Origin: JBOGDS01 sp050743075
GTDB taxonomy: Bacteria; Actinomycetota; Actinomycetes; Jiangellales; Jiangellaceae
Direction: 5' to 3'
Assembly: GCA_050743075.1 (NCBI GenBank)
Contig: JBOGDS010000068.1
Location: 1-21,357, forward strand
DNA length: 21,357 bases
In this document: in pieces, positions 16,232 through 21,357 of the stretch
Position numbering within the stretch: position 1 is the stretch's first letter
Layout of the letters: each line of letters starts with the position of its first letter
The notes under the pieces: generated by a model
Told to the model about the DNA's origin: nothing
Seen by the model: only the letters and a program-made list of their open reading frames with translations
Database searches by the model: none
Program-made: the position numbers and the translations under genes

Positions 16232-16301
16232 GGCGTTCTCCAGAGCGAGGATGTGATCTCGACGGGCCCAACGATGCCACCCGTACACCCATTCCCGGCA
16301 C

Positions 16302-17204
16302 TCATGTCGGTCGGGATGTGCGCGCGACATGGTCGCGGACGAAGGAAGCCACCAGTGCCGGACGCTCCATCATGGCGACGTGCCCGGTCGTCGGCAGATG
16401 GACCACCCGGGCGGACGGCAGGGTGCGCCGCCACCGCGCCGCCGTGGACGAGTGGACGAGAGTGTCGCGCCCCCCGATCAGCACCAACGTCGGGCAGGAC
16501 ACCAGCCGGGCCGAGGCCCAGGCCGACCGCCACCGCGGCACGGCGTAGTGCCGGACGATCGAACGCAGCGACTGGAGCAGGACGGCGTCGGCGTGCGCCT
16601 GCCCGATCCGCTGATGCCGCTCCTCGGCCGCTGCCGCCATCTGGTCCGGACCGAGGGCCCCGGGGTCGCCGTAGAGGATGTCAGCGAGCCGGCGTACCTG
16701 TGTCTCGACGGGCTCGGCACTGCCGCGCGCGAGCAGCCGCTCGCCGAGCCGTGGCACCGCCACCAGCGCCATCCCGCGAGCTGCAGAAGGCAGGCGCAGG
16801 TGCGGCATCGCGGGCGACACCAGGGTCAGCGTTGCGACCAGGTCGGGTCTACGGGCAGCGACCAGCACCGAGATCAGCCCGCCCATCGAGTTGCCGACGA
16901 CGTGGACCGGACGGTCGAACCGTTCCAGGTAGGAGACCAGCACCTTCGCGTAGGCGCCGACGCTGTGGCGGCCGGCCGGCGGCGACTCGCCATGGCCCGG
17001 CAGGTCGAGCGCCCACTGGTCGAGAGCGCCGGTCAGCTCGCCCATGAGCCCCGTCCAGTTCGTGGACGAACCGCCGAGCCCGTGCACGTAGACGGCAGGC
17101 GGCCGGCCCGCCATGGCCGTTTCGGCATGGCGCGCGTACAGGCTGGCTCCGTCCGGCAACTCGACCAGCCTGCCGGGCCATCGCGTCACACCGACATCGC
17201 TCAC
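16302..17204 (-). CDS. Alpha/beta hydrolase (LipV-like position)
   Basis: This is a 300-residue alpha/beta-hydrolase-fold protein. Seen: VYVHGLGGSSTNW (oxyanion hole), LDLPGHGES, nucleophile elbow GNSMGG (Ser), LVLIGGRDTLVH (Asp) and TTGHVAMMERP (His), so the triad is complete. There is no signal peptide, so it is presumably cytoplasmic. The substrate is unknown; esterase or lipase activity is an inference from the fold. Its place beside moeZ and near adnA recalls lipV (Rv3203) in M. tuberculosis, but orthology is not shown. The GTG at 17204 has no Shine-Dalgarno, but TACCAT sits 6 nt upstream on the same strand, so a leaderless mRNA is likely. It is divergent from the small acidic protein, with 85 bp between. 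Confidence 0.85.
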   Translation of the reverse strand: MSDVGVTRWPGRLVELPDGASLYARHAETAMAGRPPAVYVHGLGGSSTNWTGLMGELTGALDQWALDLPGHGESPPAGRHSVGAYAKVLVSYLERFDRPVHVVGNSMGGLISVLVAARRPDLVATLTLVSPAMPHLRLPSAARGMALVAVPRLGERLLARGSAEPVETQVRRLADILYGDPGALGPDQMAAAAEERHQRIGQAHADAVLLQSLRSIVRHYAVPRWRSAWASARLVSCPTLVLIGGRDTLVHSSTAARWRRTLPSARVVHLPTTGHVAMMERPALVASFVRDHVARTSRPT

Positions 17205-17210
17205 GGGCAG

Positions 17211-17216
17211 ATGGTA
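17211..17216 (-). promoter_or_regulatory. Putative -10 box (TACCAT) of the hydrolase, leaderless start
   Basis: TACCAT on the minus strand lies 6 nt before GTG 17204, with no Shine-Dalgarno between. No -35 consensus is visible. Confidence 0.45.
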
Positions 17217-17252
17217 GAAGTACGGCCGGCGCCGCGCCGAGACGGCACCCAG

Positions 17253-17258
17253 TAGGCT
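17253..17258 (+). promoter_or_regulatory. Putative -10 box (TAGGCT) of the small acidic protein
   Basis: TAGGCT lies 31 nt upstream of GTG 17290, giving a leader of about 25 nt that includes the GGAGG ribosome-binding site. Only the -10 element is recognisable. Confidence 0.3.
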
Positions 17259-17289
17259 CGGTCCCTGTCGATCGCCCGGGAGGTGCGCC

Positions 17290-17520
17290 GTGTCCGAGAG
17301 CGACATCCGCGCTGACGAGGCCGAGGATCCCTGGGCGCCCGAGGACGACCAGCCGGGCCTGGATGCCGGCGTGGTCCCCGAGGCCGACGCTCGCGAGCAG
17401 CGTCAGAGTGTGGTGGGGTGGGCGGCCGGCGAGCCGACGCCCATCCCATTCGACGTCGACCCGGCTGACGCCGCCGAGCAGCAGCGGGTCGTCGAGTTCG
17501 ACGAGGACGACTACCGCTGA
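17290..17520 (+). CDS. Small acidic protein with two EADA-EQ-type repeats
   Basis: This is a 76-residue, strongly acidic protein with no membrane segment or signal. Two similar segments are visible: VVPEADAREQRQSVVG in the middle and VDPADAAEQQRVVEF near the end, both of the form (E/D)P-ADA-EQ-x-x-V. The protein closes with DEDDYR. The composition (Asp, Glu, Pro, Ala) suggests an unstructured polypeptide. Similar short acidic repeat proteins occur in many actinobacteria, but I know of no established function. The GTG at 17290 follows a good GGAGG Shine-Dalgarno 6 nt upstream, and the reading frame has high G/C at third positions, so it is probably translated. The TetR gene follows on the same strand after 88 bp. 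Confidence 0.7.
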   Translation: MSESDIRADEAEDPWAPEDDQPGLDAGVVPEADAREQRQSVVGWAAGEPTPIPFDVDPADAAEQQRVVEFDEDDYR

Positions 17521-17557
17521 GCGACGAGTCCGGCCCGGCCCGCACGAGGCGCGGAGG

Positions 17558-17563
17558 TACGAT
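17558..17563 (+). promoter_or_regulatory. Putative -10 box (TACGAT) of the TetR gene
   Basis: TACGAT is the only TANNNT hexamer well placed in the 88-bp gap before the TetR gene. It lies 45 nt upstream of GTG 17609. Only the -10 element is recognisable. Confidence 0.3.
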
Positions 17564-17608
17564 CCGCACCGCCGGAGTCGACGGGCCCTGCGCCCGACGA
17601 GGAGCATC

Positions 17609-18238
17609 GTGACGAGCGAGTCCGACCTGCCCACGCGCGGGGTGCGTCTGCCCCGGACGGCCCGCCGCGCCCAACTCCTGCGCGCGGCCCGTGACGTCTT
17701 CGTCGCCAACGGATACCACGCCGCCGCCATGGATGAGATCGCGGAGCGGGCGGGCGTCAGCAAGCCCGTCCTCTATCAGCACTTCCCAGGCAAGCTCGAC
17801 CTGTACCTCGCCCTGCTCGACGACAGCAGCGAGGAACTGCTGGCCAGGCTGCACGACGCATTGCGCTCCACCGACGACAACAAGGAGCGCATGACGGCGA
17901 CCGTCACCGCGTACTTCGCGTTCGTGGACGACCCCGCCGGCACCTACCGCCTGCTGTTCGAGTCCGACTTCGCCAACGAAGTCGCCGTCCGCGAGCGGCT
18001 CGACCGGCTCAACATCGCCTGCGCCGACGAGATTGCGAAGATCATCGCCGAAGACACCGGGTTGCCGGTCGAGGAGTCCACGCTGCTCGCGATCGGACTG
18101 GTCGGCCTGGCGCAGATCTCGGCACGCTCCTGGCTCCACGCCGCGGGTTCCATCCCGCGCGACGCGGCCGCGGAGCTGGTCGCGGCGTTGGGATGGCGAG
18201 GCATCCGCGGGTTCCCCAAGCGCGACGACGCCGACTGA
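17609..18238 (+). CDS. TetR-family transcriptional regulator
   Basis: This is a 209-residue regulator. The N-terminal TetR_N domain (residues about 15-62) shows ARRAQLLRAARDVFVANGYH, then MDEIAERAGVSKPVLYQHFP (helix-turn-helix) and GKLDLYLAL. The C-terminal ligand domain contains YFAFVDDPAGTYRLLFESDF and ends SWLHAAGSIPRDAAAELVAA followed by LGWRGI, like the TetR protein next to the DUF3107 gene in mycobacteria (Rv3208, from memory). The ligand and targets are unknown. The GTG at 17609 has GAGGAG 4 nt upstream. Co-directional neighbours on both sides suggest joint expression with the DUF3107 gene, although a separate -10 (TAGCCT) precedes the latter. Confidence 0.92.
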   Translation: MTSESDLPTRGVRLPRTARRAQLLRAARDVFVANGYHAAAMDEIAERAGVSKPVLYQHFPGKLDLYLALLDDSSEELLARLHDALRSTDDNKERMTATVTAYFAFVDDPAGTYRLLFESDFANEVAVRERLDRLNIACADEIAKIIAEDTGLPVEESTLLAIGLVGLAQISARSWLHAAGSIPRDAAAELVAALGWRGIRGFPKRDDAD

Positions 18239-18298
18239 CGAGTCCCCCGTTCGCCGGCGGCACATCCGTCGGGTGCCGGTCAGGCCGTCGCCCTCGAC

Positions 18299-18304
18299 TA
18301 GCCT
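18299..18304 (+). promoter_or_regulatory. Putative -10 box (TAGCCT) of the DUF3107 gene
   Basis: TAGCCT lies 40 nt upstream of the chosen GTG 18345, in the 106-bp gap after the TetR gene. No -35 consensus is visible. Confidence 0.3.
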
Positions 18305-18344
18305 GGCAATCGAGACACTGCAGGCCGAACACCAAGGGGTGACC

Positions 18345-18572
18345 GTGGAGGTCAAGATAGGCGTTCACAACGCCACGCGTGAGCTCGTGCTGGAAAGCGC
18401 GCAGACTCCGGAGGAGGTCGAGAAAACCGTCTTCGACGCGTTGTCCGGCAAGGGCGGTGTGCTCGACCTCACCGACGAGCGGGGTCGCCGGGTCATCGTC
18501 CTGACTGCGCATCTCACCTATGTCGAGATCGGCGAGCCGGTCGAGCGCCGGGTCGGCTTCGGCGCCCTCTGA
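18345..18572 (+). CDS. DUF3107 family protein (TB9.4-like)
   Basis: This is a 75-residue protein beginning MEVKIGVHNATRELVLESAQ and containing VLDLTDERGRRVIVL, then YVEIGEPVERRVGFG. This matches the actinobacterial DUF3107 family (TB9.4/Rv3208A) as I remember it. No biochemical function is established. The GTG at 18345 is preferred over the GTG at 18339 for two reasons: it reproduces the conserved MEVKIG start, and AAGGGG lies 5 nt upstream, whereas it would abut the earlier codon. The family's usual neighbour, a TetR regulator, is directly upstream. No membrane segment is present. Confidence 0.9.
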   Translation: MEVKIGVHNATRELVLESAQTPEEVEKTVFDALSGKGGVLDLTDERGRRVIVLTAHLTYVEIGEPVERRVGFGAL

Positions 18573-18686
18573 CAGGACACGCCGACGGCTGTACATGTCG
18601 CGTTCTCTGGCGCTGACCGCCGCGACACGGCAGGCTGTCCCCGGCAAGGTCATTTCGTCCGTCGGCACTCTCGAGAGGCAGGCGCC

Positions 18687-18959
18687 GTGGAAATCAGCGG
18701 AATCTTCTCAGCCCTCATCGTCGGCCTGATCATCGGGGCGCTCGGGCGTCTCGCCGTCCCGGGCAAGCAGAACATCCCGATCTGGCTGACCCTCGTCATC
18801 GGCATCGTCGCCGCGCTCGTGGGCACGTTCATCGTGCAAGGACTGCGCGACACCAAGGGCATCGACTGGATCGAGATCATCGTCCAGGTGGCGCTCGCGG
18901 CCGTCGCCGTCTGGGGCGTCATGCAGGTGCGCGGCAGACGCGGCACGACCGCTCCCTAG
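18687..18959 (+). CDS. GlsB/YeaQ/YmgE family small membrane protein
   Basis: This is a 90-residue protein with three hydrophobic segments: ALIVGLIIGALGRLAV (about 8-25), WLTLVIGIVAALVGTFIV (about 33-52) and IIVQVALAAVAVWGVMQV (about 64-82). It ends in a short basic tail. The first segment with GRLAVPGKQ is the signature of the transglycosylase-associated (GlsB/YeaQ/YmgE) family, linked to envelope stress in several bacteria; the molecular role is not known. The GTG at 18687 has GAGAGG 8 nt upstream. It lies between the DUF3107 gene (114 bp) and a palindrome, converging with the MiaE-like gene, and looks like an insertion into the conserved block. Confidence 0.88.
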   Translation: MEISGIFSALIVGLIIGALGRLAVPGKQNIPIWLTLVIGIVAALVGTFIVQGLRDTKGIDWIEIIVQVALAAVAVWGVMQVRGRRGTTAP

Positions 18960-18974
18960 CGGGCGGCAGGTCAG

Positions 18975-19026
18975 ATGATCATGTCGACTACGTCCACCTT
19001 TCGCTGGACGTAGTCGACATGATCAT
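18975..19026. repeat. Long perfect palindrome (interspersed element copy 2)
   Basis: The arms 18975-18996 and 19005-19026 are 22 nt and perfectly complementary, with an 8-nt loop. The core ATGATCATGTCGACTACG differs from copy 1 (3745-3806) at one base, and the opposite arm carries the matching change. It lies exactly between two convergent genes, where a bidirectional terminator-like role is possible, although neither side has a T tract. Confidence 0.9.
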
Positions 19027-19033
19027 GTGAGGG

Positions 19034-19720
19034 CTACGAGGCCAGCCCGAGGGCGTCCATCCGCTTGGCGTGGTTCTCCGTCAACCGAGCGAAGACGTGC
19101 CCGATTGCCGCCAGGTCCATGCCCGAACCATCCACGCCGCCCGTGATCAACGCCGTCAGCGAGTCGCGGTCCGCGGCCACCCGCTGGGCCTGCGACAACG
19201 CCTCGCCGACGAGCCGTCGGCCCCACAGCGCCAGCCGCCCACCAACCCTCGGGTCGGCCGTGATGGCGGCCCGCACCCGGTCCACGGCGAAGTCCGCGTG
19301 GCCGGTGTCGGCCATGACGTCGCGCACCAGCGCACTGGTGTCCGGGTCGAGGTAAGCGGCCACCTCGCGGTAGAAGTCCGCGGCGATGCCGTCGCCGACA
19401 TAGGCCTTGACGAGCCCTTCCAGCCAGTCCGCGGGCGCGGTGTGGTCGTGGAAGGCGTCCAGCGGCTCCCGGAACGGAGCCATCGCCTGGTCGGCGTCCG
19501 CGCCCAACTCGCTCAGCCGGTCGCGCAGTCGCTCGAAATGGTGGAACTCGGCTACCGCCATCGCGGCCAGCGCCGCCTTGTCCGCGAGCGTCGGGGCCAT
19601 CTCTGCGTCGGCGGCGAGCCGCTCGAACGCGGTGAGCTCACCCAGCCCGAGCACACCGAGCAGGTCGACCACGGCGGCCCGGTATCCGGGGTCGTCCAGC
19701 GCCGACGGGCCCTCGGTCAT
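19034..19720 (-). CDS. Ferritin-like fold protein (MiaE-like family)
   Basis: This is a 228-residue helical protein of the actinobacterial ferritin-like/MiaE-like family. Candidate di-iron ligands lie in helices LGELTAFERLAADAEMAP, MAVAEFHHFERLRDRL, FYREVAAYLD and HADFAVDRV, with Glu-x-x-His-type arrangements (EFHHFE). Family members are named after the tRNA hydroxylase MiaE, but the reaction in actinobacteria is not established. The ATG at 19720 gives MTEGPSALDDPGYRAAVVDL. No Shine-Dalgarno is close, and TAGGGT ends 7 nt upstream, suggesting a leaderless mRNA. It is divergent from the DEAD-box helicase, as in the mycobacterial block (Rv3210c-Rv3211, from memory). Confidence 0.85.
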   Translation of the reverse strand: MTEGPSALDDPGYRAAVVDLLGVLGLGELTAFERLAADAEMAPTLADKAALAAMAVAEFHHFERLRDRLSELGADADQAMAPFREPLDAFHDHTAPADWLEGLVKAYVGDGIAADFYREVAAYLDPDTSALVRDVMADTGHADFAVDRVRAAITADPRVGGRLALWGRRLVGEALSQAQRVAADRDSLTALITGGVDGSGMDLAAIGHVFARLTENHAKRMDALGLAS

Positions 19721-19727
19721 GTCGCGC

Positions 19728-19733
19728 ACCCTA
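19728..19733 (-). promoter_or_regulatory. Putative -10 box (TAGGGT) of the MiaE-like gene, leaderless start
   Basis: TAGGGT on the minus strand lies 7 nt before ATG 19720. No -35 consensus is visible. Confidence 0.45.
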
Positions 19734-19811
19734 TCCCCGGACCAGGCGATGCAGGCGACCACCTCAGGTCGTCAACGACGTGATCAACGTGGCCTTTCGT
19801 GCCGCACCCTG

Positions 19812-19990
19812 TACCGTTGTCCTCGTATGCACAGGCGTCCGGGCGAAACGGGCGCCCTCGAGGACAGCCCCCGGCGTCCGTGCGGTCCCTGCGGCGAGGC
19901 CCCTGGCGAGAGCGCGAGGAGCGCCCCGCAGCGCGACCGTGGCTGGCGGCCCGCGCTCGTGGACCCTTCAACGTAAAGAGGCGAGACGCC
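19812..19990 (+). promoter_or_regulatory. Promoter and leader of the DEAD-box gene with a 49-codon upstream ORF
   Basis: TACCGT (19812-19817) is a good -10 box. Transcription would start near 19824-19827, at the ATG of a small ORF, 19827-19976 (49 residues, begins MHRRPGETGALEDSPRRP, contains CGPC). About 84% of its codons end in G or C. Its TAA (19974-19976) runs into AAAGAGG, the likely ribosome-binding site for the helicase start at 19991. A leader peptide coupled to helicase translation is plausible but unproven. The helicase frame is also open through this region. Confidence 0.35.
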
Positions 19991-21357
19991 CTGACCACCT
20001 TCCGGGACCTCGGAGTCCTGCACCCCATCGCCGACGCCCTGGAGCGTGTCGGCATCACCGAACCCTTCCCCATCCAGGAGATGACCCTTCCGGTCGCCCT
20101 CCTGGGCAGCGACCTGATCGGCCAGGCCCGTACCGGTACCGGTAAGACCTTCGCCTTCGGCGTGCCACTGCTCCAGCGCATCGTCGCCCCCGGCGACCGC
20201 GAGTACGACCAGGCCGCCGACCCGGGCAAGCCGCAGGCGCTGATCGTCACGCCGACCCGCGAGCTGGCCGTCCAGGTGACTGCCGACCTCCGGACCGCGT
20301 CCGCCGTCCGCCGGGTGCGCATCCTGACCGTCTACGGCGGCCGGGCGTACGAGCCCCAGGTCGAGGCGCTGCGCACCGGCGTCGACGTGGTTGTCGGCAC
20401 GCCCGGCCGGCTGCTCGACCTGGCCGGTCAGGGCCATCTCGACCTCGGCCATGTCAAGGTCCTGGTGCTCGACGAGGCCGACGAGATGCTCGACCTGGGC
20501 TTCCTGCCCGACGTCGAGAAGATCGTCGCCCTGACGCCCGAACTGCGCCAGACGATGCTGTTCTCGGCGACCATGCCGGGAGCCGTCGTCAGCCTGGCCC
20601 GCCGCTACATGCGTCATCCGCTGAACATCCGGGCCGAGTCGCCGGACGAGACCCAGACAGTCCCGGCGACCGCGCAGTTCATCTACCGGGCCCATTCCCT
20701 GGACAAGGACGAGATCATCGCCCGGCTGCTGCAGGCAGAAGGCCGCGGCCTGGCCATGATCTTCTGCAAGACCAAGCGCCAGGGCCAGCGGCTCGCCGAC
20801 GAACTCGCCTCGCGCGGGTTCGCCGCGGCCGCGGTCCACGGCGACCTCGGCCAGGGTGCGCGCGAGCAGGCGCTGCGCGCGTTCCGCAACGGCAAGATCG
20901 ATGTGCTCGTCGCCACTGACGTCGCAGCGCGCGGCATCGACGTGGAGGGGGTGACCCACGTCGTGAACGTCGCCTGCCCGGAGGACGACAAGACCTACCT
21001 GCACCGGATCGGCCGCACCGGCCGGGCCGGCGCCTCCGGCATCGCGGTCACGCTGGTCGACTGGGACGACGTTGCGCGCTGGAAGATGATCAACAAGATG
21101 CTCGACCTGCCGTACGACGACCCGCCCGAGACCTACTCCTCCAGCGAGAACCTGTTTCACGACCTCGGCATCCCACCCGGCACCACGGGCCGCCTGCCAT
21201 CGGCCGCGCAGACCAGGGCAGGCCTGGCAGCCGAGGAGCTCGAGGACATCGGCGAGACGGGCCGCCGCCGCGCGGCCGGCCGTTCGTCGCCCACCGCGCG
21301 AGGACGTGGCGCCGGTCGAGGGCGCCAGCGCCCGGTCGGACAGGACCGCACCGAGCC
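19991..21357 (+). CDS. DEAD-box RNA helicase (RhlE-like; 3' end beyond window)
   Basis: This is an ATP-dependent RNA helicase. About 455 residues are visible and the gene continues past the window. Motifs in order: Q motif PFPIQEMTLP, Walker A ARTGTGKT, TPTRELAVQV, VVVGTPGRLLDL, LVLDEADEMLDLGF, LFSATMP, MIFCKTKRQGQ, VLVATDVAARGID and HRIGRTGRAG, so both RecA lobes are complete. A basic Arg/Gly-rich tail is starting at the window edge, as in many actinobacterial helicases that act in RNA decay, ribosome assembly or cold adaptation. The start is uncertain. CTG at 19991 fits the family N-terminus (LTTFRDLGV) and has AGAGG 9 nt upstream; the alternative GTG at 19880 would add about 37 residues with poorer codon bias. 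It is divergent from the MiaE-like gene. Confidence 0.92.
   Translation, partial: MTTFRDLGVLHPIADALERVGITEPFPIQEMTLPVALLGSDLIGQARTGTGKTFAFGVPLLQRIVAPGDREYDQAADPGKPQALIVTPTRELAVQVTADLRTASAVRRVRILTVYGGRAYEPQVEALRTGVDVVVGTPGRLLDLAGQGHLDLGHVKVLVLDEADEMLDLGFLPDVEKIVALTPELRQTMLFSATMPGAVVSLARRYMRHPLNIRAESPDETQTVPATAQFIYRAHSLDKDEIIARLLQAEGRGLAMIFCKTKRQGQRLADELASRGFAAAAVHGDLGQGAREQALRAFRNGKIDVLVATDVAARGIDVEGVTHVVNVACPEDDKTYLHRIGRTGRAGASGIAVTLVDWDDVARWKMINKMLDLPYDDPPETYSSSENLFHDLGIPPGTTGRLPSAAQTRAGLAAEELEDIGETGRRRAAGRSSPTARGRGAGRGRQRPVGQDRTE

Noticed and set aside
13688..17047. Plus-strand open frame of 1119 codons
   Set aside because: It is the antisense or alternate frame of the membrane protein, moeZ and hydrolase genes. 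The sequence is Arg/Pro/Gly-rich with no domain, and it contradicts clear protein families on these intervals.
3745..19026. Composite transposon or genomic island bounded by the two palindromes
   Set aside because: The 15-kb interval consists mostly of conserved actinobacterial housekeeping genes in their usual order, with no transposase or integrase.
19784..21160. Minus-strand open frame of 458 codons
   Set aside because: It is antisense to the DEAD-box helicase, whose motifs are complete and in order on the plus strand.
1..21357. CRISPR array, tRNA, rRNA or prophage genes
   Set aside because: No regularly spaced repeats, cloverleaf sequences, rRNA signatures or phage structural or integrase genes were seen in either strand.

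Overview
This is a GC-rich chromosomal segment from an actinomycete (Actinomycetota). Three things point there: extreme G/C preference at third codon positions, many GTG starts, and a gene set typical of that phylum (UvrD2, mycoredoxin, AdnA/AdnB, MoeZ, a DUF3107 protein). The order of the core genes matches what I remember of the Mycobacterium tuberculosis Rv3198c-Rv3211 interval: uvrD2, mrx1, nudC, adnB, adnA, alkyltransferase-like protein, moeZ, alpha/beta hydrolase, TetR, DUF3107, ferritin-like, DEAD-box helicase. The window is therefore a conserved housekeeping block into which extra genes have been inserted. I cannot name the genus.

Layout. Positions 1-1279 (-) hold the N-terminal part of UvrD2, running off the left edge. 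Mycoredoxin (+) and NudC (-) converge at 1508-2647. Positions 2661-4895 are an accessory patch: a decayed small gene, a DeoD-type purine nucleoside phosphorylase, a perfect long palindrome, an endonuclease/exonuclease/phosphatase-family protein, and a decayed metallo-beta-lactamase-fold gene. Positions 4907-11255 (-) are the adnA-adnB motor-nuclease operon. A 5'-truncated fic gene lies at 11409-12164, followed by an alkyltransferase-like protein (-) and a large membrane protein with a pseudokinase-like domain plus an LPG-synthase/flippase-type domain (+). From 15029 to 17204 (-) lie moeZ and an alpha/beta hydrolase. From 17290 to 18959 (+) lie a small acidic repeat protein, a TetR regulator, a DUF3107 protein and a GlsB/YeaQ membrane protein. 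A second palindrome separates the last of these from a MiaE-like ferritin-fold gene (-). A DEAD-box RNA helicase with a long leader runs off the right edge.

The most notable observations are these. (1) adnA, half of the double-strand-break resection machine, has a deletion that removes the Lys-Thr of its Walker A motif and shifts the frame, while the rest of the gene and adnB look intact. (2) Four genes (2661, 4624, adnA, fic) carry deletion-type lesions. (3) Two palindromes 15 kb apart share an 18-nt arm that differs at one position, with a compensating change in the opposite arm. (4) Four genes without a Shine-Dalgarno have a TANNNT -10 box 6-8 nt before the start codon, implying leaderless mRNAs. 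(5) The DEAD-box gene seems to be preceded by a near-leaderless 49-codon upstream ORF. I see no CRISPR array, tRNA, rRNA, transposase or phage gene, and no clearly new multi-gene system. Most of the window is conserved housekeeping sequence.
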